Under the pieces are notes generated by a model. It ran no database searches. It was given only the letters and a program-made list of their open reading frames with translations, and had not been told where the DNA came from. Shown piece after piece: positions 32,902-42,058 of a stretch of DNA of 64,000 bases (position 1 is the stretch's first letter; each line of letters starts with the position of its first letter). Both the position numbers and the translations under genes were made by a program. The stretch is from Bacteroidales bacterium UBA5226 (lineage in GTDB: Bacteria > Bacteroidota > Bacteroidia > Bacteroidales > UBA932). The DNA lies in assembly GCA_002409325.1 (NCBI GenBank), contig DHUU01000018.1, positions 1 to 64,000 of the forward strand. The letters are read 5' to 3'.

Positions 32902-33369
32902 ATGAAAACCAGCTCCCTTCTTTCTTTATGCCTGTTGTTTCTTCTGCCCGGCACTATATATGGCCAGAAAGAAAAAGAAGAGCAGGTCAAAGCCATTGTA
33001 GAAAGCAGTCGTTTTGTGATCCTTTTTGACAGGGCCAATCCCTCCATCGGGCGGTCCGTTATGCTTTCCCCGCTTTATGAAATGAGGTTTGACAGCACCT
33101 GCGTGTCTGTTTACCTGCCGTATTTTGGACGATCCTACACGGCTCCCGCAGACCCCCGCAAACTGGCCATAGAACTGGAAGATACAGAAATTCAGGCCCA
33201 GACATCGTTCAATGAACGGAAAGGGTATACCATAGTCTTTTCATCCAAAACAGAAACCAACGAACTTATTACATTCTATCTTAAGATCACCTTGAGTGGA
33301 ATGTCAACCCTTTCTATTAACAGTAGTTTCCGGCAAAGCATTACTTATCTGGGAAATTTGAAAATGTAA
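32902..33369 (+). CDS. DUF4251 family protein
   Basis: A small exported protein of a Bacteroidetes-specific family without known function. The 155 residues start with a signal peptide (SLLSLCLLFLLPGTIYGQ). The rest fits DUF4251: EEQVKAIVESSRFVILFDRA, VSVYLPYFGRSYTAP, and the end NSSFRQSITYLG. It is probably periplasmic. It sits with 1-2 nt gaps between namZ and the hexosaminidase gene, so the three should be one transcript. Confidence 0.85.
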   Translation: MKTSSLLSLCLLFLLPGTIYGQKEKEEQVKAIVESSRFVILFDRANPSIGRSVMLSPLYEMRFDSTCVSVYLPYFGRSYTAPADPRKLAIELEDTEIQAQTSFNERKGYTIVFSSKTETNELITFYLKITLSGMSTLSINSSFRQSITYLGNLKM

Positions 33370-33371
33370 TT

Positions 33372-35576
33372 ATGAATACTTTATTAGCTTTCTTTATGAC
33401 CTCTCTGCTCCACTTGATCCCTGCTCCTGTAGAAACAATTCCCGGAGAAGGGTTTTTTCTCTTTAGCGGGCAGACTTCCATTTATTTTCAGGAGGCAGCC
33501 CTGCCGTTGGCCCGGTACGCGGCCGGCCTGTTTAAAGAAACCATAGAACCGTCCACGGGGATTATAATTAAGACCGGGAAAACCCGCCCTTCCACCAACG
33601 CCCTCGTTTTTTCTTATGACAGTTCCCTTCCCGCTGAGGGTTACACATTACGGGTAACAAAGGACTTTACCGAGATTGGCGCCGGCGATGCCGCCGGTTT
33701 TTTCTATGGCACGCAAACACTCCTCCAACTGTTTCCGGCCAATGTATACCAACCTGTTTACCAGCCAGATCAATACCTACCAGCCCTTCCAATCAAGGTG
33801 CCCTGCGTTCAGATTACAGACTACCCCAGGTTTTCGCATCGCGGCATGATGCTCGACGTAAGCCGACAGTTCTATACCGTTGAATACGTCAAACGTTTCA
33901 TTGATTGGATGTCCAGGCATAAGCTGAATGTTTTCCACTGGCACCTTTCCGATGACAACGGCTGGCGTGTTGAAATTAAAAAATACCCTTACCTGACGCA
34001 AAAAGGAGCCTGGCGGGGCCCGGGGCAGGCACTGCCCACAACCTACGGCCATGCTGGAGAAAAATACGGCGGCTTTTATACCCAGCAGGAAATTCGTCAG
34101 ATTGTGGCCTATGCGGCAGCGCGCAATATAGAGATCATCCCGGAAATTGACCTTCCCGGGCATTCAAAAGCTGCCATTGCCAGCTATCCCGACATCCTTT
34201 GCGATCTTACAGAAGAGGTTGAACTGAGCATTCAGGGGACCAGCAACAACGTCTGGTGTGCTTCTTATGAAAAAAACTATCAGATGCTGGATGATATTGT
34301 CCGTGAAATGGTAACGCTCTTTCCTTCCCGGTATTTTCACATCGGGGGGGATGAAGTGGTAACCAGCCAGTGGGCCAGCTGTACGCGCTGCACGGGGTTC
34401 ATGCACGACCACCAACTGGAAGATCCTGCCCAAATGCAGGCCTACTTCGCAGAGCGCATGCAGGGAATCCTCAATAAATACGGAAAAACACTGGTCGGGT
34501 GGGATGATATCATGGACGGCGAAAACCTTGACCGGGAAAAAACCGTTGTACATGCCTGGAAGACCGTTGAAAAGGTTGCCCAGGCGGTGCACCAGGGATA
34601 CCGGGTCATTGCCCAGCCGGCATCGTATTGTTACATTGACATGAAGCACACACCGGCCGAACGCGGCATGACGTGGGCTGCTATCTCCGATGTGGAAAAA
34701 GTGTATTCATTTGATCCCATCCTGATGGCGGGGATTGATCCCGCTCAGGCAGAGCTGGTGCTGGGCCTGCAGGGAGGGTTGTGGTCCGAATTAATGAACC
34801 TGCCTCCCCGCATAGCCGAGTACCAGGTTTACCCAAGGCTTTGCGCATTGGCCGAGGTGGCATGGAGCCCCATGGCAAAAAAAGACTGGGAAGATTTCAA
34901 TACGCGCCTCTCCCTGACACATTTTGACCGCTTGTATTATATGGGCATCCGTTTCCGTATCCCGCCACCGCGCGCCGGTTATATGAACGGGTACATTGTT
35001 GCAGAAAATGAATATCCGTGGATGGTCATGCGCTATACCTGCGACGGATCCGATCCCGGCCCCCGCTCGTCCCTGTATACCGCTCCCATAAAAACTGATC
35101 GTCCTGAACCTTACCGTTTTGCGGCCTTTTACAGGGACAATGTCCAGAGCATTGTGGTCGAAGCCAAACTACCTTACGACCGCAATCAGAAACCGGTTAC
35201 ACAGGTTACTGCCAATGTGAAGGTTAATCAGCGTACCCCTCTGTCCAACCTGGGAGACAACAACCCCTCTACTTACATACAATGCTTTGGCCCTCTGCTG
35301 GAAGGACAACATATCCTGTTTACCTTTGGGCAACCCGTACATACACCCTCCATAAGGATCCGCACCGGTTTGCCCGGCGTTGATATTGACATTGTGGATT
35401 TTGCCCATGTGGAGTACTCTTCGGATGGCGTACACTTCAGTCGTGCGGTTAGTGTCTGGGAAAACGGAGGGTGCCTTTTTGTTCCCGATGTTCCCGTATT
35501 GGCGGTCCGTCTGGTTTTTGACAAAGGAAATGATCCCCTGACGTTTTATCTGCAGGACCTCTGGATAGAAAAATAA
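33372..35576 (+). CDS. GH20 beta-N-acetylhexosaminidase
   Basis: Removes terminal beta-linked GlcNAc or GalNAc by substrate-assisted catalysis. In 734 residues I see a GH20b N-terminal domain (about 14-148), the catalytic barrel (about 152-500, with HRGMMLDVSRQFY, FHWHLSDDNGWRVEI and the catalytic D327-E328 in HIGGDEV), a chitobiase C-terminal-like domain (about 520-600, TCDGSDPGP), and a discoidin-like carbohydrate-binding domain at the end. The N-terminal signal is weak. Downstream of namZ it could trim GlcNAc from peptidoglycan fragments, but host or chitin glycans are equally possible. Confidence 0.93.
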   Translation: MNTLLAFFMTSLLHLIPAPVETIPGEGFFLFSGQTSIYFQEAALPLARYAAGLFKETIEPSTGIIIKTGKTRPSTNALVFSYDSSLPAEGYTLRVTKDFTEIGAGDAAGFFYGTQTLLQLFPANVYQPVYQPDQYLPALPIKVPCVQITDYPRFSHRGMMLDVSRQFYTVEYVKRFIDWMSRHKLNVFHWHLSDDNGWRVEIKKYPYLTQKGAWRGPGQALPTTYGHAGEKYGGFYTQQEIRQIVAYAAARNIEIIPEIDLPGHSKAAIASYPDILCDLTEEVELSIQGTSNNVWCASYEKNYQMLDDIVREMVTLFPSRYFHIGGDEVVTSQWASCTRCTGFMHDHQLEDPAQMQAYFAERMQGILNKYGKTLVGWDDIMDGENLDREKTVVHAWKTVEKVAQAVHQGYRVIAQPASYCYIDMKHTPAERGMTWAAISDVEKVYSFDPILMAGIDPAQAELVLGLQGGLWSELMNLPPRIAEYQVYPRLCALAEVAWSPMAKKDWEDFNTRLSLTHFDRLYYMGIRFRIPPPRAGYMNGYIVAENEYPWMVMRYTCDGSDPGPRSSLYTAPIKTDRPEPYRFAAFYRDNVQSIVVEAKLPYDRNQKPVTQVTANVKVNQRTPLSNLGDNNPSTYIQCFGPLLEGQHILFTFGQPVHTPSIRIRTGLPGVDIDIVDFAHVEYSSDGVHFSRAVSVWENGGCLFVPDVPVLAVRLVFDKGNDPLTFYLQDLWIEK

Positions 35577-35582
35577 CACGCT

Positions 35583-36998
35583 ATGGAATTACTTCGCTTT
35601 TATCTGAATGGAAAACCCAGGGAAATTGATTTTTCCCACCGGGACAGCCCCCCCCTTTCCTGTTCAGTCCTCCAATACCTGCGCCAATATGAAAAACTGA
35701 CAGGGACAAAACAGGTGTGCGGTGCAGGAGATTGCGGAGCCTGTACGGTAATTGTAGCCCATAAGGATGAAGCGACGGGCCTTGAGAAAAGGTGCTCGGC
35801 AGATTCCTGCATCATGCGCCTTCCCCGGCTTCACGGAAAGCATTTGCTGACGATAGAGGCACCGGAAAGGTTTCTGGATACCCTTCCCATAAGGGAGGCC
35901 TTTTTGCGGGAAAGGGCAAGCCAATGTGGTGTCTGCTCCCCGGGGATGGTCTTATCTTCCTACATCCATATGAATAACCACCTTCCCATGAACCAGGACC
36001 AGATCAGGCGCTCCTTATCGGGGAATCTCTGCCGTTGTACCGGCTATCAATCAATCCTGGACGCCGTGATTTCCCTGGACAGGAACCCGGACCTAAAGTC
36101 CGGAAGGGAAGATCCCCTGGATTTTCCACAAGTAGAAAAGCGGATGCATGCTTTTGTGCAGGGAGACAACGTGTACCTGCTCCCACTTACCCTGGAGGAT
36201 TTATATGTGGCCAGAAAGAAATATCCCGCAGCTCGCATAGCCTCGGGCTTTACAGGCTCCTGCATGGACTACAAAGGTCCTGTCATTGATATTTCCCGGG
36301 TGTATGAATTGTTGCAGGTACATGTTTCAGATTCTGGGATTTCCCTTGGGGCGGGTTGCAGTTTTGAAACCATGAAAATGCAAATGGCACAATACTTCCC
36401 TTATATGATACCGTACCTGGATTCCTTTGCCTCTTTACAGGTCCGGAACCAGGCTTCGCTGGGCGGCAACATTGCCGACGGTTCTCCCGTAGGGGACACT
36501 ATGCCGCTTTGCCTTGCCCATGACGCTGTTTGCGTTGTTTGCGGACCACGTGGAACACGTCGCATAAAGGCAAGCCACTTCACCACAGGATACCGCAAGG
36601 TGGCCCTGCGGGCAGATGAGGTGCTCCTGGCGGTGGAATTTCCTTTCCCTGAAAAAGGAACGTATTACTTTGCCCATAAGCAGGCAAGGCGCAAAAATAT
36701 GGACATCAGTTCCGTTTCTTTTGCCGCCTCTGTCCGGGTGGAGGGGAAAACGTGCACCTCGGTACGCCTGGCTTACGGTGGCATGGCAGCTGTTCCTGCA
36801 CGCGCCCTGCATGCAGAGCGTTTTCTCAAAGGGAAGATGTTTTCCCAGGCCAATTGCCAGAAAGCCTCGGCCTGGCTGGAAAAGGACTTTTCCCCCATTT
36901 CCGATGTACGGGGAAGCGCCTCATACCGGATGGATGTGGCCAAAAATATGCTGATCTTTCTATATGAATCATACAACGGGGAACATGACGGAAGATAA
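35583..36998 (+). CDS. Xanthine dehydrogenase-like small subunit (2Fe-2S and FAD)
   Basis: The electron-transfer subunit of a molybdenum hydroxylase. The N-terminal ferredoxin domain has CGAGDCGACTVIV; the second 2Fe-2S domain has CGVCSPGMVLSSYIHM and LCRCTGYQSI. The FAD-binding domain follows from about residue 180 (ASGFTGSCMD, LGGNIADGSPVGD) to the C-terminal domain of the same type. The 471-residue length matches XdhA of two-subunit bacterial enzymes. It starts 6 nt after the hexosaminidase stop and overlaps the large-subunit gene. Purine oxidation is the usual role, but other heterocyclic substrates are possible. Confidence 0.9.
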   Translation: MELLRFYLNGKPREIDFSHRDSPPLSCSVLQYLRQYEKLTGTKQVCGAGDCGACTVIVAHKDEATGLEKRCSADSCIMRLPRLHGKHLLTIEAPERFLDTLPIREAFLRERASQCGVCSPGMVLSSYIHMNNHLPMNQDQIRRSLSGNLCRCTGYQSILDAVISLDRNPDLKSGREDPLDFPQVEKRMHAFVQGDNVYLLPLTLEDLYVARKKYPAARIASGFTGSCMDYKGPVIDISRVYELLQVHVSDSGISLGAGCSFETMKMQMAQYFPYMIPYLDSFASLQVRNQASLGGNIADGSPVGDTMPLCLAHDAVCVVCGPRGTRRIKASHFTTGYRKVALRADEVLLAVEFPFPEKGTYYFAHKQARRKNMDISSVSFAASVRVEGKTCTSVRLAYGGMAAVPARALHAERFLKGKMFSQANCQKASAWLEKDFSPISDVRGSASYRMDVAKNMLIFLYESYNGEHDGR

Positions 36999-39246
36999 AT
37001 TCATACAATACAGAGAAGCGGCACATCTGGCGGGTCAGACCCGCTACCTTCCCGATCTGGAGCTTTATGAAGGCACGTTAAGGGGATATGCCGTTTCCTC
37101 ACCCTATGCCCATGCGCGTCTGATTGAAATGGACACATCGGGAGCACTGGCTTTCCCCGGTGTTGTAGCAGTGGTTACAGCAAACGATATACCGGGCCCC
37201 AATACAATGGCCCCCATAATAGATGACGAACCCTGCCTGCTCCCCGTGGGAGGGGTATGCAGTTACATGGGACACGTTGTCTGTCTGGTGGCTGCCGATA
37301 GCCTAGAGAACGCAAAAAAGGCGGCCGCCCTCATACAGTGGAAATGGGAGGTTCTGCCTCCCGTGCTATCGGTTGAGAAATCTATGGATAATAAGGATTT
37401 TTTATTCGAGCCACTGCATCTGATCAGGGGAAACACCCGGGAAGCTATGGAAAAAGCCCCTTTCAGGGAAAAAGGGTCCCTGCAGGCAGGAGGGCAGGAG
37501 CATTACTATTTTGAACCCCAGTCTGCTTATGCCGTTCCGCGCCATCAGGGAGGGTTTTTTATCCGCGCATCTACCCAGAGTCCATCGGATAACCAGCGGT
37601 TTGCTGCCTCATTGCTCCGGCTCAAAGCCTCGGACATTGAAGTGCAGGCGGGCTGTATTGGCGGAGGTTTCGGAGGAAAACAGTCACAGGCCAACTGGGC
37701 GGTGGCCTGGTCTTCCCTGTTGGCGTGGAAAACAAACAAACCTGTTCTTATGATGATGGAAAGGGATCAGGACTTCCGAATCACCGGAAAGCGGCATCCT
37801 TTTAAAGCCAGCTGGGAGGTTGGTTTTGATCATCTGGGTAAGATTCTGGCCATTGACCTGTCCGTGGCATTTGACTGCGGTTGGTGTACAGATGTTTCCT
37901 ATGCTGTTCTTCATCACAGTCTTTTCCACATTGATGGGGCTTATTTCATTCCCCACCTGAATGCTATTTACTACCCGTGCAAGACAAATAAACCCAGCAA
38001 TACCGCATTCAGGGGTTTTGGGGTTCCCCAGGCTTTCTCCATCATTGAATCAATTGTAACGCAAATAGCCCGGGCCCTGGGAAAGGATCCGGCTGTGGTA
38101 CGGTGGCAAAACTACTATGGCATAAAGAAAAACAACACGACACCATGCAATATGCTGGTGGAAAACAACATCCTGCGGGCAGCACACCGTCAGATCCTTG
38201 AAAAAAGCGGGTACAACGGTTTGCGCAGACAAATCAAAGCCTTCAACAGGAAACATATTTCTGTCAAGCGCGGCCTCGCGCTGGTTCCCGGCAAATTTGG
38301 CATATCCTTTAATGAAAGTTTCTTTAATCAGGCAGGAGCGCTCGTCAACATATACCGGGACGGTTCGTTGCTTATTCATGTGCCGGGTACTGAAATGGGA
38401 CAGGGACTGTATGACAAGTCCAGAACGGTGGTATCCCGGGAACTGGGTGTATCCATAGAACGGATTAGGGTTTGTGATACTTCCACCGCTGTTATTCCCA
38501 ACACTACCTCTACCGCAGCTTCAACGGGGAGTGATTTTGCCGGCTCGGCACTGAAAGATGCCTGTGATAAACTCAAAAAACGCCTTAATCCAATTGCCCT
38601 GGAAATGATGGGTTTGGATAAGGGCTGGCTGGAGTGGAAAAATAATGCCATAGCATGTAAAGAAGCCGGCAAAAGCATTTCTTTTAATCAATTGGCACTA
38701 CATGCCTATATGGTCCTGGAGTCCCTGAGTGAAAAGGGTTTCTATAAAAGGGAAGGCATAGGCTTTGAGTTGGAAACCATGGAAGGCCGCCCTTACTGGT
38801 ACTATGTGATGGGGTGTGCTGTTACCATGGTGGAATTAAACCTGCTGACCGGGGAATTCAGGATCCCTGATGTCTGGATCCTGCACGATTGCGGCGTCCC
38901 CATAGACCAGGGAATTGACCTGGGACAGATCCACGGCGCATTCATACAGGGAATGGGGTGGTGTACCATGGAAAAGCTTATTACAGATGAAAAAGGACAA
39001 CTGCTGACCAACTCTCTGGATAATTATAAGATCCCTGGGATTTGGGAACTACCTGAGAATTTTCACATTGACCTGTTCCAGGGCAATCCGGAACCACGCA
39101 ATGTTCAAAATTCCAGGGCCATAGGAGAGCCCCCGCTGATCTATGCCCTTTCAGTCTGGCTTGCTCTTTGCGATGCCAGGGGTAAAATGCTGTCCATACC
39201 CGCCACCAGCGAAGAATTGATAAAACCTTTATACGATGAAAAATAA
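36985..39246 (+). CDS. Xanthine dehydrogenase-like molybdopterin subunit
   Basis: The catalytic subunit that holds the molybdenum cofactor. From the ATG at 36985 (preceded by GGGGAA) it has 753 residues. Visible motifs are GGGFGGKQSQA, FRGFGVPQAFSI, GTEMGQGLYDKSRTV and the catalytic Glu region AIGEPPLIYALSV. An ATG 7 codons earlier is less likely. It overlaps the small-subunit gene by 14 nt and the next small gene by 11 nt. No XdhC chaperone or cofactor biosynthesis gene is present in the window. Confidence 0.9.
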   Translation: MTEDKFIQYREAAHLAGQTRYLPDLELYEGTLRGYAVSSPYAHARLIEMDTSGALAFPGVVAVVTANDIPGPNTMAPIIDDEPCLLPVGGVCSYMGHVVCLVAADSLENAKKAAALIQWKWEVLPPVLSVEKSMDNKDFLFEPLHLIRGNTREAMEKAPFREKGSLQAGGQEHYYFEPQSAYAVPRHQGGFFIRASTQSPSDNQRFAASLLRLKASDIEVQAGCIGGGFGGKQSQANWAVAWSSLLAWKTNKPVLMMMERDQDFRITGKRHPFKASWEVGFDHLGKILAIDLSVAFDCGWCTDVSYAVLHHSLFHIDGAYFIPHLNAIYYPCKTNKPSNTAFRGFGVPQAFSIIESIVTQIARALGKDPAVVRWQNYYGIKKNNTTPCNMLVENNILRAAHRQILEKSGYNGLRRQIKAFNRKHISVKRGLALVPGKFGISFNESFFNQAGALVNIYRDGSLLIHVPGTEMGQGLYDKSRTVVSRELGVSIERIRVCDTSTAVIPNTTSTAASTGSDFAGSALKDACDKLKKRLNPIALEMMGLDKGWLEWKNNAIACKEAGKSISFNQLALHAYMVLESLSEKGFYKREGIGFELETMEGRPYWYYVMGCAVTMVELNLLTGEFRIPDVWILHDCGVPIDQGIDLGQIHGAFIQGMGWCTMEKLITDEKGQLLTNSLDNYKIPGIWELPENFHIDLFQGNPEPRNVQNSRAIGEPPLIYALSVWLALCDARGKMLSIPATSEELIKPLYDEK

Positions 39247-39604
39247 ACTCAGTGTTATTTTGTTTTGGGCGGTCTGTTGGGGACTGGCAGAAGCAGTGAT
39301 AGGTTTTGTGCTTCATTTTGCAGAAAATTCCGCAGGAATTCTGCTCTACCCGTTCGGGGCATATTGCCTGTTCATGGCCTTTGAAAAAAGCGGTAAGAAG
39401 GCGGTGGTACCTGTATTGGTAACCCTGATAACCGCCTTTTTCAAACTGAGCAACCTGGCATTTACTTCGCCCGAGTTTCATTACAGGGTATACTTTCCTG
39501 TCATGGCAATCCTTTCCGAAGGTTTGATCACTTCTGGCCTGTTGTTTATAACCACACTGGTTCCTGTGCAAAACCTGTTGATTAACCCGGGCACAAAAAA
39601 ATGA
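39236..39604 (+). CDS. Small membrane protein linked to the dehydrogenase
   Basis: I do not recognise the family. The 122 residues read as three to four hydrophobic helices (about 6-25, 33-46, 54-72 and 88-110) with short loops, so it is an inner-membrane protein. It overlaps the dehydrogenase large-subunit gene by 11 nt, which implies co-expression. The size and helix pattern are not unlike substrate-binding subunits of energy-coupling-factor transporters, but I see no decisive motif. Confidence 0.65.
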   Translation: MKNKLSVILFWAVCWGLAEAVIGFVLHFAENSAGILLYPFGAYCLFMAFEKSGKKAVVPVLVTLITAFFKLSNLAFTSPEFHYRVYFPVMAILSEGLITSGLLFITTLVPVQNLLINPGTKK

Positions 39605-39806
39605 CTTTTGTTCATATTTTTTATTTTGTGTATAACCTGTAATTTTTGCACTTTTGTCAACAGAGATATGAACATCGTTTTTGCTGTTTTTTTACATAAG
39701 ACAATGATATTCAGAATCCATAGATTTTTTTCAACATATCAACAGACTAATAAAAAACAATAAAGACTTTATAAAAGAATAATTATTATTTATTACTTAT
39801 TGCTTC
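39605..39806. other. AT-rich intergenic region before ruvB
   Basis: 202 nt of strongly AT-rich DNA between the dehydrogenase operon and ruvB. It contains near-matches to TAnnTTTG (for example around 39641-39650) but no exact one, and no clear hairpin. It probably carries the ruvB promoter. Confidence 0.4.
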
Positions 39807-40820
39807 ATGGCTGATTTTGACCCCCACAAGAACAAGGAAACGATTGACAGGGATTTTGAAGAACAGATCAGACCCAGGGAATTTATCCAGTTCTCGGGAC
39901 AGGATAAAATAACAGATAATCTGAAAGTGTTTGTGAAGGCGGCAATGCTCAGGGATGAATCCCTGGATCATGTTCTTTTGCATGGTCCTCCCGGACTGGG
40001 TAAAACAACGCTGGCGCATATCATTGCTCATGAAATGGGGGTGGGGATGCGGATTACCTCGGGACCGGTGCTCGACAAACCCGGTGATCTGGCGGGATTG
40101 CTTACAGGACTGGAACCAAGGGATGTCCTTTTCATAGACGAGATTCACCGTCTTTCCCCCGTGGTTGAAGAGTATTTGTATTCGGCCATGGAGGATTTCA
40201 CCATTGATATCATGCTGGACAAAGGACCGGGTGCCCGTTCGGTACAAATCACCCTGCAGCCGTTCACCCTGGTAGGAGCCACAACCAGAAGCGGTCTGCT
40301 TACTTCTCCACTCAGGGCACGTTTTGGAATACAATGCCACCTGGAATATTACGATGCTTCAGTATTGCTGCAGATTGTGCTCAGGTCTGCATCCATACTG
40401 CAGGTAGAAATTGAAGATAAGGCCGCCCGGGAAATTGCTTCCCGCAGCAGGGGAACACCCAGAATAGCCAATTCTTTGCTGAGAAGGGTAAGGGATTTTG
40501 CCCAGGTAAAAGGTTCCGGAAAGATAGACACATCCATAACGCAATATGCCCTGAATGCCCTCAATATAGATAAAAGGGGGCTGGATCAGATGGATAATAA
40601 AATTTTATCCACCATCATCCATAAATTCAACGGAGGTCCTGTGGGGATAGGGACTATAGCTACAGCTGTAAGCGAGGAAGTGGGAACACTGGAAGAAGTA
40701 TATGAACCTTTTTTGATTAAGGAAGGTTTTTTGCAGAGAACCCCACGGGGCAGGGAAGCAACAAAGCTTGCCTACGAGCACATAGGAGTATTTCCTGCAG
40801 AAACCAATTCACTGTTTTAA
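39807..40820 (+). CDS. ruvB: Holliday junction helicase motor RuvB
   Basis: A hexameric AAA+ motor that drives branch migration with RuvA. The 337 residues contain the N-terminal arm RPREFIQFSGQDKI, Walker A GPPGLGKTT, Walker B LFIDEIHR, the sensor region LVGATTRSGLL and RFGIQCHLEYY, and the winged-helix C-terminus ending LQRTPRGREATKLAYEH. The length is normal. The next gene, an Ntn hydrolase, starts 11 nt later on the same strand. Confidence 0.97.
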   Translation: MADFDPHKNKETIDRDFEEQIRPREFIQFSGQDKITDNLKVFVKAAMLRDESLDHVLLHGPPGLGKTTLAHIIAHEMGVGMRITSGPVLDKPGDLAGLLTGLEPRDVLFIDEIHRLSPVVEEYLYSAMEDFTIDIMLDKGPGARSVQITLQPFTLVGATTRSGLLTSPLRARFGIQCHLEYYDASVLLQIVLRSASILQVEIEDKAAREIASRSRGTPRIANSLLRRVRDFAQVKGSGKIDTSITQYALNALNIDKRGLDQMDNKILSTIIHKFNGGPVGIGTIATAVSEEVGTLEEVYEPFLIKEGFLQRTPRGREATKLAYEHIGVFPAETNSLF

Positions 40821-40831
40821 TAATATTTTTC

Positions 40832-42058
40832 ATGAAGAAAAACCTGGTTTTTACTATTTTGAGCATCTTGCTTGTTTCAATTACCACTCATTCACAGGCA
40901 TGCACCTCGGCCATAATAACAGGTAAAGTTACCGCAAACGGTAAGCCATTGTTATGGAAACACAGGGATACCGGGCAGGAACAAAACCGCATAGCCCATT
41001 TCAATACCGGAAAATATGCTTTTCTGGCCCTTGTGGATGCACCCGATAAAGGGGAAGAAGCGTGGATTGGTACCAACAACGCGGGTTTTTCAATTATGAA
41101 TACAGCATCCTACAATTTAAAGGATGACCAGGAGAAGGAAATGGACCATGAGGGAAAGCTCATGTTCAGGGCATTGGCAATTTGTGCAGGTCTGGAGGAT
41201 TTTGAGCGTTTTCTGGATACATTGTCCAGGCCTATGCGGGTGGAGGCCAATTTCGGGGTTACAGACGCTTTTGGAGGAGCGGCTTATTATGAAGTAAACA
41301 ACCATTCCTGGGTTAAGGTAGACGTTAATGATCCCCGTATTGCTCCAAACGGATACCTGATTTATACCAATTTTTCCTATACCGGAAGAATCAGCCAAGG
41401 ATCGGGATACATGAGGTATATCACGGCCAGCGATCTTTTTTTGCAGAAATCTTCCACTATGGATTTTACCCCGCAATGGATTTTCAGCCATGTTTCCCGC
41501 TCTTTTTACCATGCATTTCTGGGAATGGATCTTTGTGATCCCGTTTTTTCCCCGCAAAATGCCAAAGGATGGTTTATAGACCAGGACTTCATCCCCCGCC
41601 GCACCAGCACCTGCTCAATAGTGATAGAAGGGGTAAAGCCAGGGGAAGACCCGCTCAATACCGTCATGTGGACCGTGATGGGATATCCTCCTGCCGGAGT
41701 CTGCATTCCCCTGTGGGTGCAAATGGGATCAAGCCAGCCCGCCCTGCTTCTTGGACAAGGGGAAAACAACCTGTCTCCGTTATGTGAAAAGGCCGTTGCG
41801 CTCAAGCACCGGGTCTTTCCTGTGGATAGAGGAAACGGTCTGCGCTACATACATTTTTCTTTAATTTACAACAGCCAGGGCACAGGCTTTATGCAACAGC
41901 TTGCCATACTGGAAGCGATACTTTTTGAAAAATACGGGGCACTCATTGCCTCCCTGGAAAAAGAAGGTCTTACCGGTAAAAACCTGGCAAAAACCCGGGT
42001 AGAAGAGATGTACAAAGAAATCTCGGTCCTGATTGAAGAGGCGTATGACAGACTTTGA
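40832..42058 (+). CDS. Exported C45/Ntn-type amide hydrolase
   Basis: Belongs to the acyl-CoA:6-aminopenicillanate acyltransferase/carcinine hydrolase group of N-terminal nucleophile hydrolases. The 408-residue precursor has a signal peptide (about 1-23, ending THSQA). The residue right after the predicted cleavage site is C24 (CTSAIITGK), so signal cleavage itself could expose the catalytic Cys. Supporting stretches are LLWKHRDT, WIGTNNAGFSIMNTASYN, FGVTDAFGGAAYYEV and RRTSTCSIVIEG. It lies 11 nt after ruvB, and mfd overlaps its end by 14 nt. The substrate is unknown; amide or peptide-like compounds are likely. Confidence 0.82.
   Translation: MKKNLVFTILSILLVSITTHSQACTSAIITGKVTANGKPLLWKHRDTGQEQNRIAHFNTGKYAFLALVDAPDKGEEAWIGTNNAGFSIMNTASYNLKDDQEKEMDHEGKLMFRALAICAGLEDFERFLDTLSRPMRVEANFGVTDAFGGAAYYEVNNHSWVKVDVNDPRIAPNGYLIYTNFSYTGRISQGSGYMRYITASDLFLQKSSTMDFTPQWIFSHVSRSFYHAFLGMDLCDPVFSPQNAKGWFIDQDFIPRRTSTCSIVIEGVKPGEDPLNTVMWTVMGYPPAGVCIPLWVQMGSSQPALLLGQGENNLSPLCEKAVALKHRVFPVDRGNGLRYIHFSLIYNSQGTGFMQQLAILEAILFEKYGALIASLEKEGLTGKNLAKTRVEEMYKEISVLIEEAYDRL

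Noticed and set aside
39605..39806. Possible small RNA or origin-like AT-rich region before ruvB
   Set aside because: Apart from AT richness I see no repeat set, DnaA-box cluster or stable hairpin; promoter DNA is the simpler reading.
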